This document shows positions 1 to 11,332 of a stretch of 64,000 nucleotides of DNA, piece by piece. Location: the NCBI GenBank assembly GCA_003194525.1, contig NBIV01000104.1, forward strand, positions 1 to 64,000. Reading direction: 5' to 3'. Both the position numbers and the translations under genes were made by a program. The number at the start of each line of letters is the position of its first letter. Positions within the stretch are counted from its first letter, which is position 1. Below the pieces are notes generated by a model, which was given only the letters and a program-made list of their open reading frames with translations, ran no database searches and was not told where the DNA came from. The DNA comes from Gracilariopsis chorda (taxonomy: Eukaryota; Rhodophyta; Florideophyceae; Gracilariales; Gracilariaceae).

Positions 1-1370
1 GGTGCGTAAAGCCCCCCAGCCCTGACGTTGCGTTTGGGAGGTGCATTCTGCTTTTTTTTTCCATCTTTTGCAGTACGTACAGTATCTCGTAGCCTTCCCA
101 GTGTTAAAGGGACTGCTACCAGTACTGTGAGATATCTTACCGACTCTCCCACAGAAGAGGCCAAGCTCAGATGGGGAGAAGCGCGTCGTCAAAGAGAATC
201 GCTTTCCCCAAGAAGGTGAACAGGTTTTGTTGCCGAGACCTTTTCAGCGGTTCACATTGATCTTTTATGATGTCGCAGCACAGTAATCGAGTACCCCGGA
301 CGGCTGCGAGCTTGCACTTTGCCTTTTCCACCATTGCCGAGAAGGGCGATCATGCTCTAAGTTCCACACTTCGAAACATTACTTGCCAGCTATGATCCTG
401 CCAGTATGGCAGATTGTCACTGACAGCACTTGAACCCTCAGAATAAATCATTCCATGTGGCCAACATGCCGCAAGTATACACGGATTCACTGCACTGAAT
501 ATACTCTTGAAGCTAGGTGGATCATACACATGAACCTGAACAGGGTATAGACCTATGGACCATTTGGCGCGGGAAGCTCCGTTTTAAGGTTACCGCGTTT
601 GTACCATGAGATCATTCTCTGGTCTGCATATGGCAGGTACATCTGCACTACGTTAGTAATTGTAAGAGATATCGGAATTTCGTGGAAGACAAATACATGG
701 ACGTTCTGCGGAAACATCAGTTTCGGTGGTTTACCCTTGGCAAGATTGACAACATGCATGATATTGGGGTGGAGGCTCTCTTGTCCTAAGGGGAAACTTG
801 CCTCATAAACGGTCCCTCAAACAGTTCGCGTTCAGTCCTATTTCTTTGGCACATCACCTGGAGCGTTCGCTAGGGCCTCTACGAAGAACCGATGATTTGA
901 CATTTAAGAGGGACTATCGAAGGTAGAGTGAGTGATACTTGCGATGGTCCTGGTATAACGTTGCGGGATGCAATACCCTTGGTACCGTCTAACCCTTCTC
1001 ATACGGATGCACTTTCGAAGGTAGAGTTCGGTCATGCACCGAGTAAGCTGTCAAGGTGGGCAGCAAGAATACACAGGGCATCTTAACTCAAGTGAGAGAT
1101 GAGCCTAACAGGATTCTGGTAATCATACGGGCAATGACAGATCCACAATCCGTACTAAGATTTAAGCTCTACAGAAACGTAATAGCACAAGCTCTCCTCG
1201 CAACGTGCGCAACAGCTTCTACGGTCCGGCCCTAGTGTGACAGGGGCACACTACAAACTCTGTCCGCAAATAATTTCAAAGGACCCGTACTGGGCATGTA
1301 AGCAAGAATGGGCATCACCGTTTTACGGATATTGGCGGTGGTTGAAACAAGGTAGGAAGACTTCGGCCTT
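1..1370. other. no recognisable gene
   Basis: Short open stretches occur on both strands, for example around 550-810, but none has a start, length or motif that supports a gene. Several minus-strand stretches between 1 and 810 read like fragmentary protein and could be an old decayed coding region, but I cannot name a family. No tandem repeats or terminal repeats were seen. Confidence 0.5.
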
Positions 1371-2327
1371 TCAGAAGCATGATAGCATAGCGAATATTCC
1401 TTTCCTCTTGTTTCTTCTTGGCGGTTTGGGCTCATGTCGACGTCGGTCGCTGCTTGATCGAAGGCGCCCGTCATGATTCCATTTGGCCGACTCCTTCGCT
1501 GCGTCGAAGCCCCCCGCAGTCGCCAACACGGTCTTTGAGCGATACCTAATCGCTACGCGGTTCCTCAGGCGTATAGCAGTACCGGTTCCGACCGAACTAG
1601 TGCTGGAGTAGCTGTCTTTCCGCTTGTTATATCGATGACCCCGTCTCTTACCTCCTTGTCCCCACCTGTCTCTGCTCTCCCTCCGATGTGAGCGTTTCCC
1701 ATAGTTACCGCCCCATCCTGATGGTGAGGAAGATCGCGAACGTCCCCATCCGCGCGCCTTATCCTCCCTTCTACTTTCCCATCCTCCTCTTCCCCATTCC
1801 TCGGTGCCGGCTTTTTGCTTTCCTTTCTTCTTCGACTTCTTACCATTGCGTTGTGGATAGCCCCAAGACTGTGAGCCTGATACTCTCACAGATTTGGTCT
1901 TCCTGTCACGCCTGCCGCGGTTACGACTGCCGCGCCCAAAGCCGAAACCGACGTCCGATGACTCTGAAGATACGTCACGGTTGCGATTCCTGTTGCGCTT
2001 ACCGCGGTCTCTGTGGAAACCGCTGGAGGACTCTGACGATTTCCAGTTCCGGACCGCCCGTGCTGAACGTGCTTTCCTATCATCTCCAAAACCCCAGTTG
2101 TCCTTGCTGTATTCGTCGGCCCTTTTTGCTTTGCGATTGGACTTTCGCCTTCGCGGTGGTGACGGACTTCGCTCCATACCGTAGAAACCATTTCGCTCTC
2201 TGCCATCAAAACCATCTCGCGAATCTGAATCGTTTGAGAATCTGATGGTTCTTTCGGAGCGAACATCGTCCCAACTTTGGCCCCTTTTGCGAAGAATACC
2301 GCGATGCTTACCACCCCCGCGTTTCAT
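1371..2327 (-). CDS. arginine/serine/glycine-rich basic protein, function unknown
   Basis: A 318-codon frame opening at the ATG beginning MKRGGGKHRG. The protein is strongly biased to Arg, Ser, Gly and Lys, with SPSPPRRRK near residue 55, repeated NRNRNR and RSRSSSPSG runs, and a Lys-rich stretch in the middle. No folded domain, signal peptide or membrane segment is visible. Such composition is typical of intrinsically disordered RNA-binding or RS/RG-domain proteins, but nothing here proves that role. The same frame stays open 22 codons upstream of the chosen ATG and contains a TTTCCGCGCAG-like acceptor, so an upstream exon is possible. It could also be a disordered nucleic-acid-binding protein of a mobile element. 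It stands alone, about 1 kb from the pogo transposon copy A. Confidence 0.45.
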   Translation of the reverse strand: MKRGGGKHRGILRKRGQSWDDVRSERTIRFSNDSDSRDGFDGRERNGFYGMERSPSPPRRRKSNRKAKRADEYSKDNWGFGDDRKARSARAVRNWKSSESSSGFHRDRGKRNRNRNRDVSSESSDVGFGFGRGSRNRGRRDRKTKSVRVSGSQSWGYPQRNGKKSKKKGKQKAGTEEWGRGGWESRREDKARGWGRSRSSSPSGWGGNYGKRSHRRESRDRWGQGGKRRGHRYNKRKDSYSSTSSVGTGTAIRLRNRVAIRYRSKTVLATAGGFDAAKESAKWNHDGRLRSSSDRRRHEPKPPRRNKRKGIFAMLSCF

Positions 2328-2393
2328 GATTCGAGCAAGGATGCGGTCCAAGCGAGCCCTTAGTCCAACACTGCGCGGAAAGATTTGGAACAA

Positions 2394-3140
2394 GTCACCA
2401 CTTGCGACGAGGTTTGGTACGTAAAATCCGTCAGAACGGCGATAATGCGCAAAGAGGCTATTAGCCGCCCCTAGACAAGAGCCAAGGGTATGCGAGGCCG
2501 TCCGCAGTGAGGTTGCAGAGCGCGGGGTGATAATATACGTACCTTGTTGGCCTTATACACGTGCACCGGCGATAACTGTACAGCTCCCACTTTGCTAAAA
2601 TCTGCGACGTGCTACGAACATCAAAGGTTATTCTTGGCTCGAGGCTTGATAGTCGAAGCCAATTCAGTGCTCTGCCCAGTGGCTGCAAACGTTTGTGAAG
2701 GCACGGACTGTCTCTCATCACTCGCTGCGCCTGTCTTGCAGTGCACAGTATCCAAGTTAGTCAACGAGTCCGTGGACCGAACAGCGGCCTGAATTCAAGC
2801 AACGTTTGTTGTACAAAAACGTTGCATGAGCACTGCTTTACCGGGCCCTTCGTGGCGGAACTCGCTGCAGTAACGTGCACCTACGGTACACCAAGACTGT
2901 AGTGGACCACTCAGTGCAGTATGTTTTTGCTAAGAGAGATTAAAGGGTTCAATTTTTGGACATCACATCCACCAAAGGTAGATATATGTGTCCCAATCTG
3001 GGGACAACACTTTCATGAAACGCCAGCAATGCCCGCCAGTCATTTGGGCCACAGATTCTTCGGAGTCGTGATCTGCATCGCAGACCGAAACTGAGCTCTG
3101 TAAATGCGGTAGCAAGAAGTTAGAATTGACGCAGACAGGG
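2394..3140. other. intergenic, nothing recognised
   Basis: No supported gene. A plus-strand stretch at 2544-2792 is cysteine-rich but lacks an ATG and any recognisable pattern. The segment ends at the TA dinucleotide where pogo copy A is inserted. Confidence 0.5.
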
Positions 3141-3142
3141 TA

Positions 3143-5337
3143 ACCCTCCCAGCGGGGATATTTGGCACAAATTTTCGCAGGCAGAAATCGTCCTCCACGG
3201 CTTCAAACGGACGCTTTTTACAGAAGATTTCTGAAGCCACGTTGTCCCAAGGCCTAACCTGGGGAAATTTGGCGAAGCCCCGATCACCCACTTCAACTCA
3301 TCGCAAGCCGATTACCTTGTGCTGAGCCCCAACAGGGCTGTGGCGGCTTCGGCCGCCGCTACATTATGCTCCTCTAAAGACCCGTCTTCATTTCGCTCTT
3401 GCCGCCAGAGCGTCAGAAGTGGAATATCATCGGTGGCGTCCCATAAACCAGCTCCATCAACATTATCCCCGCCTGCTAACTGCATGTTTTCCTTGCCTGG
3501 CCCAACATACTTTACCGTTCTTGATCTCCGCTGCGCCCTCCCGCCATTCGTCACATTCTTCAACACACCCACATCAGACAAAACCGCGGCTGGCGCACCC
3601 GACATGCTTTTCATATTTGAACGCATATGACAAACAGGTGCCTGTAATGGTGCAGCTTCCCACAAGACACGATGGGCGGAACGGTTATTCTGTAACGTCT
3701 GCTCTACTAACGCGACACCTATCGTGGCATTGTCCTCACGCTCCACAATTTCTCGAATCCGCGAATAGATAACAACATCGGCTGTCCGTAATGTCATGTG
3801 CATTTCTTTGTGCTGCTCAGCATTCTCGTTTGGAACTCGCTTCTCCATCGATAGCCGCTCGCGAAGCATCTCGTAGAATTGAAAATTCATCGGCCACATG
3901 CCGGTGGATATGAAGCTCTGTTGAACGACGTCTGCTGTAAGAACTTGAAATCCTGCAACACCCAGCTTAAGTTTGAATGCAATGTTCGCATTGCTATACA
4001 TTCCAGTTTTTATCAGCACATCTCTGACCTGCCTTGTCCTTTCCTTGAACTTCTTATTAATGGTTGCGTCACAAGGTTGCAGAAAATGGGATGTATTTGC
4101 CGGAAGTTGGATAACAATTATGTTATATTTATGGCAGTACAGGATCCACTCGGCACCTTTACGGGAGCTATGGCCATCAAGGAGCAGCAGGACGGGCTTG
4201 TCAGGTGTCACAAACTTACGGCAGAACTCGTTGAAATGCGTAATGAGTTTGGGCATGATCTCCATTGTCATTGACCCCTTCGTCGTTAGCGCGATATGTG
4301 TTCCATCCGGAATCCAGGTGTTCTCCGTCAACCACCGTAGACTGGCTGGTAGGTGGACTTTCGCGCTGCTCGGGATCGGGGTTTTCCACCGCGGCATCAC
4401 CTTTTTTCCGGACGCAACAAAGAAGGGTGGAGCAACTAGACCGGATGCTGAGGCGATTACCACAGCAGTAAGGTGGGCTCCATTGTCCTTTATATTGTGC
4501 CGCCTACCACCCAAATTAGAAGCGGATGCGGAGAAAGTTCGTCCTCGCTTTCCGTAATCTGCGCTTACTGCGGTCTCGTCCAAGTTCCAGATGCGGCTTG
4601 GGTCTTGGAACAGGTCGGAATGTTTTTGTTTCAAAGCTTTCAGGTGGTGAACGAGGGTGTGGACATGTTCTAAGTCCTCCCCAAGAAAGTACCGATGGCA
4701 GTGATTCTCTGTCTTTCGGTACGTGATGTCGCGGTGGCGTGCACGAAAGCTACGGATTGTGTCATCGCATGGGAGAGCGTTTTTGTAGCTGTGTCTGCCG
4801 TCCGCTGCTATAGTTGACATAGCTTCTTTGAGGTGATTGATATCGAATGCAAAGCCTCTTTCGGCGGCATGCTTTACTCTTTTCACAATCATTTCTTCTT
4901 CTTGTGTGCTCAAGACAGATGGTCGTCCTGCATGGTAGTCTACAGGACTCAGAAGTTTGTGCAACAGTGATTGCTTCTTTTCCTTCCAAGCTCGTCTTAT
5001 GCGGTAAAGCGTTGTGAGGGATACAGAACAGCGTGCGGCAATGCTGGAAAGCTTCTCATTCGTCTGCAGCAATTGAAAAGCTTGGTTACGAGCCTTTCCC
5101 TCTTGGGCTCGTTGCAATTTGCTGCGTTTGAGACGAGCCGTCTGGCGTCTCATGGACTCGGGCATTGTGCTTCATCCGCTACTAGACTGTGGAACAGTCA
5201 GAACCGAGTCAGAAGGAGTGGACAATGACGTAGCAGTCCAGTAGTGACCTGAATAAAGCCGAAACTGACAGGGACAATGTGTGGCTCTTATGTCTTGCCA
5301 AATTGTTCCATTTGCCAAATTACCCCGTTATGAGGGT
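3143..5337 (-). mobile_element. pogo-like (Tc1/mariner superfamily) DNA transposon, copy A, complete
   Basis: A 2,195-bp unit flanked by TA on both sides (3141-3142 and 5338-5339), as expected of Tc1/mariner elements. The left end reads ACCCTCCCAGCGGGG and the reverse complement of the right end reads ACCCTCATAACGGGG; both continue into ATTTGGCA, giving imperfect terminal inverted repeats of about 25-30 bp. The exact limits are fixed by a second copy at 48860-51054, where identity stops precisely at the flanking TA. One open transposase gene fills the unit on the minus strand. It appears intact and recently moved. Confidence 0.93.
3312..5165 (-). CDS. pogo-like DDE transposase (copy A)
   Basis: A 617-residue transposase that would cut and paste its own element in the nucleus. 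Residues about 25-62 form a helix-turn-helix of the Psq/pogo type (IAARCSVSLTTLYRIRR). A CENP-B-like second DNA-binding region follows from about 78 (GRPSVLSTQEEE). The DDE_1 catalytic core runs from about 190 to 400 with all three acidic residues: D196 in WNLDETAV, D330 in LLLLDGHSSRK and D366 in FLQPCDA, 36 residues after D330. The C-terminus from about 470 is variable and acidic. The start is the ATG of MPESMRRQTARLK, matched in the related element at 46790. No stop or frame break interrupts it, so it may be functional. It is identical in translation to the gene at 49029-50882. Confidence 0.93.
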   Translation of the reverse strand: MPESMRRQTARLKRSKLQRAQEGKARNQAFQLLQTNEKLSSIAARCSVSLTTLYRIRRAWKEKKQSLLHKLLSPVDYHAGRPSVLSTQEEEMIVKRVKHAAERGFAFDINHLKEAMSTIAADGRHSYKNALPCDDTIRSFRARHRDITYRKTENHCHRYFLGEDLEHVHTLVHHLKALKQKHSDLFQDPSRIWNLDETAVSADYGKRGRTFSASASNLGGRRHNIKDNGAHLTAVVIASASGLVAPPFFVASGKKVMPRWKTPIPSSAKVHLPASLRWLTENTWIPDGTHIALTTKGSMTMEIMPKLITHFNEFCRKFVTPDKPVLLLLDGHSSRKGAEWILYCHKYNIIVIQLPANTSHFLQPCDATINKKFKERTRQVRDVLIKTGMYSNANIAFKLKLGVAGFQVLTADVVQQSFISTGMWPMNFQFYEMLRERLSMEKRVPNENAEQHKEMHMTLRTADVVIYSRIREIVEREDNATIGVALVEQTLQNNRSAHRVLWEAAPLQAPVCHMRSNMKSMSGAPAAVLSDVGVLKNVTNGGRAQRRSRTVKYVGPGKENMQLAGGDNVDGAGLWDATDDIPLLTLWRQERNEDGSLEEHNVAAAEAATALLGLSTR

Positions 5338-5339
5338 TA

Positions 5340-7497
5340 CGTTGCGCTGCCTGCGGTGGGCCTCAACAGGCAGAGCAAGAAAACGAAAGCGTTGGCGGCG
5401 GCGTGTTCCAGAGACAACCGCGGGAGGTGGTGATGTTCAGCATCGTCTCTAGCGCGATTGTGCTCTTGTGCCCGCGCTAGCCGCCGGTCAAATCTTTCGT
5501 TTTCCATTTACAAAAACCACTTTCCAACAAAAGTCATTAGAATGCATGTTATCACGCCATCTCGGTGGCAGTAGACGGCGGCGACCACTAGGACGCTACT
5601 CATCCACAGAGCACGAGTATACAAAACATAAAGAGTCGGCTGTGCGAGCCACTCAGTAGCGACGTGCGACTTAGCTGTCAACGTTTGCTTGATTCAATCA
5701 GTTCACACTGATGTATATTTTTCCAGTGTGTCGTGTTTATTCTAAGTAGTGTAGTGCATGGACCTGATTTGAGGTCAGCGCTCAGTGCAATAATTGCACT
5801 GAGCGCTGACCTCAACTCAGGTCCAGAATTCTTCTTGTTCGCAGATGGAATGCAATTCTCATAAATACAATGCACCATTCGAATTCATCTCATCACACAG
5901 ATCAATCCCCCTGAGTGATGGGTATTCATATTGCTCTACATGAACAGAATCTAGCTTGGGGGTAGTTGGCGTCGCAGCGCTGCGCCGAGTAATAATTTGC
6001 TCTTGCTTTAAGAAAAGAGGAGATAAGTTACTATGCTTGAACAACAGGCTGGCAATCCGCGACTAGTGAAAGGGTGGCTTTGCATCGAGATCTTTACATC
6101 GACTAACATGTTACGTCGTTCAGAAAGCGACGCCCGTGCTGAACATAGACCAGTTGCCATTGGTTTCTTAAGTTTGTGAGCTTGTCGAGGGGTCACAATG
6201 ACTCATTTGTCCTAGTTACCTTTAACTAGTGCAAATATCACGATTTGCAAACAAAGATTAAGTTGCCAGGGCAGTGCTCGCTATGTAATATTAAGACCTA
6301 GAGAGCGTTGAGCAGTATCGAATCTTTCAACAGTGATTCGTAGCATTCGTTGCAAACAATACTTATTTTATCTGGCTTGAAACGGCAGTTACATTCGCCA
6401 TCAAAAGCAGAAAGAGAACACTTGTACAGATTGACATATTTCATCAATCGTTCGTCTGTGATGCTCTTGAGCAAGCAAGCAAAGCCAAGCACACATCCGT
6501 TCATATCGCTCTTTTCGCTCCTTCTTTCTTCTTCTTCTTCTTTTTTATGGGCACACATCACCTGATTACGGCACTGTGGTAGAATCTAGCACTACAGGGG
6601 AGCTTTTCTATGTATAGCATGCTAAACCCTATGTACCTAAAGCTCCGAAAGAAAGATTTTCTCGTCCCGTAGTACCAATCTCTATTCATGTCCCCGGAAT
6701 ACAGCCGATGACTGCTGCATGCTCTCACCTTGCAGCCGTCGTGTTGCGCTCACTAGCTACTATCTCGGAACATGGAAAGATCAGCACCAAGCTTCTACGG
6801 GAAGACCCGAGACCGGATCCATTTCGTTCTGACGCGCCTCGCCTTTTCCATTCTTTTCTCTGCTATTCCTTCCCTTTGCACAAGAGGACGTCAGCTAGGG
6901 GGCACACCACGACAAGACGGATTCCAATGTGCCTCGTGTTCGTCGTCTAGAAGCACTAACGACGTTCTACTCACCCTTTCCTTTTTACTCTTGGCGATTT
7001 CGGGTAGCTAAACGGACCTAACACACGTGCTTTTCTTCAATCCTGGCGCAAGTTCCGTAAAAATCCTGTAAAACCATTCAAATCCTTGTACGGGCGGGTC
7101 TGTTTTCTTTCATTATCCACGCGATGCTGAGATGGTGCGTGAGGTAAGACTGCCGCCTGAGTTTCCATAGGAAACTCCTGACTCTTCCCGGAAAATTCAG
7201 GGAAAGGCTGGCAAGATCTTCTGCGAAGCGCATGCGTCGTGCCTACCGTTTCGTACAGCTTAGCAGAGGCCTTTTCTCGACAGTGTTACCCAGGTCGCGT
7301 AGGGCTGTCGGTCTGCCGACTGCTTGGTCGCTTTTAGAGACATCCCGGGTCGAAGAAGGCGACCAGTCCGCCGATCGCATGGGCGAGCTTAACAACATCC
7401 CCGGGTCAACTTTTCGCTCCATATCTGCATTCCAGAGCCTCCCTAGAATCGTGTCCAATGCCAGAGGGAGGTGATGTAGCGCACTGGTTTTTGCCCT
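5340..7497. other. non-coding stretch, AT-rich toward the right
   Basis: No gene could be supported. The only clear structure is the 65-nt palindrome at 5760-5824. A minus-strand stretch at 6298-6561 with a few cysteines has no start context or family match that I recognise. Confidence 0.5.
5760..5824. repeat. 65-nt near-perfect palindrome (hairpin)
   Basis: Two 32-nt arms around a single-base centre at 5792. The left arm begins GGACCTGATTTGAGGTC and the reverse complement of the right arm begins GGACCTGAGTTGAGGTC, so the arms differ at one position. No gene overlaps it. It could be the core of a foldback or MITE-like element, or a cruciform-forming site. No target duplication is obvious. 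Confidence 0.9.
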
Positions 7498-7516
7498 TAT
7501 ATCCCTAGTGTTCTGT

Positions 7517-7587
7517 GGTTCCATATATAGAACCTTAAATAATTTCGACCAAATGATCAAAATCCTTGTGGTTCCATATATAGAACC
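7517..7587. repeat. two 18-bp subterminal palindromes, left end of piggyBac-like element
   Basis: GGTTCCATATATAGAACC occurs identically at 7517-7534 and 7570-7587. It is nearly self-complementary. Diverged copies lie in the opposite end of the element, so these are plausible transposase-binding sites (inference). Confidence 0.8.
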
Positions 7588-7775
7588 GTAGGACCATTTC
7601 CAGCTCAGTTTCAAGAGCAGCAACAGCAAACACACGACATACTGCGTATGCCACGTTGCAAGCAGACGAAAAGCTGACAGTGACATGATCGCTTGGAGCT
7701 TTCAACTTCTGAAAACGGACGTCGAGATCACCTGTTATAAACTCGAGAAACATCCGTCTCCCCACACCAGTTGTC

Positions 7776-10700
7776 ATGGCTTCAAATCTTCAGAATGATC
7801 CACAGGAGACGGGCTCGGGCGCTCTCGCCCCAGCAAGCCGTGCTACACAACAGTGAGGACGGGGAAGAGGTAGAGGTCTCGGCCATGGTCGCCCCCGAGG
7901 GCGCGGCAGAGGACGTGGCAGAGGTCGGGGTGGAGTACAGCGGAATTGAAATCAACGGGATCCTTCTCAAGGTTGGCGAATCTGTAATCCCACAGCCCAA
8001 AGATTGTTGCTCGAAGATGTATTCATTAGTGAAGCCGTCGAGGAGAGAGCAAGACTGTTCTGTGAATCAGCAGTGGAGAGGCTTGATTTAGAGCTGAACG
8101 CTCGTCAGCTTCCTTCTACTAGAGTTGGACACATAGTCCTACTAATGGATGACATGCTTCGTATGTGTCTGCGATGGATTAATGAATACATAAGTCTGTA
8201 CCGTAGAGACATGGAACTTCTACGAATGCACCACCTCTATGGATTTGTCTCCGTACTTCTATTGTCTCATTGCACTGGATTTAGCATGGCGAAAACCATC
8301 GACATTTTGCGCGCCGAGGGTGTCGACCCGCCGCACATTGCTATTGTTCGCTTCATATGTGGAAATATTCTTGCTTTCTCACCTACTGGTCGAGGCCTAG
8401 ACGGAGGAGGAACTTGGTTGGCACAAAGAGACCAAACGCCGCTTTTAACGCAATTGGAGAAGAAGGCATTTAGGCAAACCTGCAAAGTGTTCGTGTCACC
8501 TAACTACACTTTAGCGACACTCGATGATGACTTATACGGAACGAGAGCATCGGACAATCAAGTCAAGTCACTCAGTAATCGGAAGGCTGATAGAGAAGGA
8601 CACCAGGCAGACGCTATAGCGGACTCTCTTTTTCGCGTGACGCTTATGGTTCGGTTCCGAAGACGTGGCGAATCTGTTTTCAGCAACGTACGAAATCTGG
8701 TTGATGCATTACTAGAGGGACGGGCTGAGCAAAGTATTCGCGGATTTGTTTTAACAGCAGACCGCGGTTATGGGAAGGTGGCATTGTTACGTGAACTACT
8801 TAAACATGGTATTGGGTCTATAATGATTATGCCAGATCACCTTCTACAGTGTCATCCGTTTGTCGGACAATCGTATCTAAACGTAATGCGTCATGACTAT
8901 GAAGAACTGGATGGTGATGAAACAGACGGCAGTACTGACTCTGACCAAGCCCTGCAACAGGAAGACGATCCCTCTACTAGTGATATTGTCCCTGGACCAA
9001 CAACGCTCTCAACTGACCGTGCCCGTACCTTTATTTTAAATGATGAGCCCAGTCAAGGTCCGAAAACATGGTTCGCAGGGAAAACGTTAGAGATTCGAAA
9101 CCGTGGGGAGAGTCATGCTGTTAACAGAGTTAAAGTTACAGCTGTCGCTGTTCGTGAAAGAGGAACAGACAAGTTTAGCCGCATTATCAGATTCATCTAC
9201 AGTTTACCATCCAGCTTTTCAACCTTGTTAGAAAGCTGGATTGCTGTACCCAAGTGTACGAGAATGATCGGAACGCTGTTTAGCAAGCGAGATAATACAG
9301 GTCGCCTCACGATCCCTCCAAACGACTCTACAGAGTTTCAGGACGTAATTGAACGTCACATTCTGGATCACTGTTCTGTGCTAACGCTGGACCAACGATG
9401 CGCTGATTGGTTTGTGTTGAGACAATTTCGAGTAACTGGTACCAGCGCAGGAAAAATCCTGCATGCTAACGACGCTTTCAGAGAAATGGTTGGTCTAAGC
9501 GAACCTACCTGTACAGAACAAACTTTACAACAATCACTTCTATCTTTCGTGCAGACATGGTTTGGAGGTGGTCGGTCTACAGAACCGATGATGCGTGGTA
9601 CGGCAAACGAGCCTGCAGTAGTTGCCTCTTTGAAATCGAAGGCTTTTGTACAAGCATTTTATAGCTGTGGAATGCTGTCAATGAAGGCGAAGCCGTGGCT
9701 TGCTTGTTCGCCGGATGGTATAGCTATAATATAACTGCTTGACTTGGGACTATGTTCTGAAGAATCTGAGACCGAAAGTACTCAACTGTGCTCAGTTGAA
9801 ATCAAGACTAATGTCGCGCAGAGCAGTCTGGACAGGGCTCTTGGTCTAGCCACTGCTGATCTGGTAACATGTGAGGTGGGCGATCAATCATTCCGAAGAT
9901 ACATTCCAGCTGAGCACATTGGTCAGATTTTGCACCAGATGTTGGTTCTGGCAGTTAAATATGTCATTTACGTTTCATGCTCTGAGTCTGGCATCATGTA
10001 TACAGTTTTGGTGCATTGCAACAATTCAGTACTCGACACCTGCCTTTCTGCGTTGAATGCTATCGCACTGCCAGTGGTATCGTGGGCCCATCAGCCAGGT
10101 CCTCTTCAAATACCTTCTTTCAGTGACACAGAGACCACCAAAGTGCTGCAATCTAGATTTCAATTCTGGTCTTTGGTTAACAACTACGTGACACAGAATG
10201 ACGCTTTTCCGCCCCTTAAACTATTCAAACACGCATCTCAAAGTTTATACTCAAGAACTAAAGGTGGTGTTGATGGGAGTACACGAGCCAGGGCAATTTT
10301 AAGGTCATCAACTTCAGCAATGAAATGGGAACAAAAGGTGGTAACGCAAACACTCAAAACGTTGTCTGTCAATGCATTCATTTCATGGCGAATGTCTCAG
10401 AAGAGAGATTTATTGCAGAGCAAGGAAACATTCCGAAGCCTTAAATCCTATCGTCAGGCTCTAAATGGAATTCAATCACTGGCTGACTTTGTGCATGATG
10501 CATCTAAGGAGCTTATATTTTATGCACAATCCTTAGGGACGGAGGACAACGCCGAGACATTGGAAGTACCCCAGGACGAAATTCAAAGATTACACACTCT
10601 AGCTCGGACTCGAAAGCGGAGACACCTTGTCTTCTTTAACGGACCAGACGGAATTTCGTTGAGACTAAATGTGAAGAATCACATTCTAAAGAAACATAAG

Positions 10701-11060
10701 GGACAGCAGTACTGCGCGCTCTGTGGAATAAGGGGAATTACTGAAAATGAAGAAGGATGGCGTGGACATCGCACAACATACAAATGTCTCCAATGTGATG
10801 TATACCTTTGTACTAGAATTTACCGAGGACTTCGGAAAAGCTGTAGCGAGGTATGACATTCTCTTAGAGTCCTCAAGCCTAGAAGCACAGCAAAACCGTG
10901 CAGTCGGTCTGTGTTTCCAATGCATGGTCATGATCAAGTCGGGGACGAGCGAGAAGAAGGCCAATCAGGCCCAAATACTCGCTTAAATACAAGGGTAAGA
11001 GAGACAAGAACTGATGAGGAAGAAGACCTTATCAGGCCGAGACGAAGAGCAAGGACGTAG
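7776..11060 (+). pseudogene. piggyBac-like transposase with embedded YqaJ-type nuclease domain, four in-frame stops
   Basis: One reading frame runs from the ATG at 7776 to the TAG at 11058-11060. An RG-repeat N-terminus (about 7857-7940) precedes a transposase core with LATLDDDLYGTR near 8515 and LTADRGYGK near 8755, the spacing expected of the first two piggyBac aspartates. Next comes a YqaJ/lambda-exonuclease-like stretch: GTSAGKIL near 9440, RGTANEP near 9600, SPDG near 9711 and VEIKT near 9800, forming a PD-(D/E)XK site. A cysteine finger follows (YCALCG near 10711, KCLQCDVYLC near 10790), like the piggyBac C-terminal finger. Stops interrupt the frame at 7854 (TGA), 7947 (TGA), 9732 (TAA) and 10854 (TGA); no frameshift is needed. 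It is probably inactive. The third catalytic acidic residue was not located with confidence. Confidence 0.72.
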
Positions 11061-11110
11061 ACAATATATGTTGGGTGAACCAATAAACAGTATCATTTTT
11101 CAATTTTTTT

Positions 11111-11332
11111 GGTTCTATATATGGATCCTAAGCCAAAAAGACAGTAATGTTTGAACGTGAAGTACACCAACTTCCGCCATCGAGAAAACCCACGGGGAAG
11201 GTGTCAATTCTCATTATTTTTGAGGCGCATTACGAGAGAAGGGTGCTAAGATAGAATCCGAAAGCGTTTATTTGAGGCTCCTATATTTGCTGAGATACGG
11301 CACTTCAAACGTTTGGTCCCATATGTGGAACC
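11111..11332. repeat. two diverged 18-bp subterminal palindromes, right end of piggyBac-like element
   Basis: GGTTCTATATATGGATCC (11111-11128) and GGTCCCATATGTGGAACC (11315-11332) match the two left-end palindromes with a few changes. Four copies, two per end, support the element's limits and suggest binding sites. Confidence 0.7.

Noticed and set aside
2544-2792. Cysteine-rich plus-strand stretch (about 82 codons)
   Set aside because: No ATG start and no recognisable cysteine spacing; probably chance.
3319-5228. Plus-strand open frames across pogo copy A (and the same in copy B)
   Set aside because: They are opposite-strand shadows of the transposase gene, with no motif of their own.
6298-6561. 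Minus-strand 87-codon stretch with several Cys
   Set aside because: Acidic low-complexity start, no family match and weak cysteine spacing.
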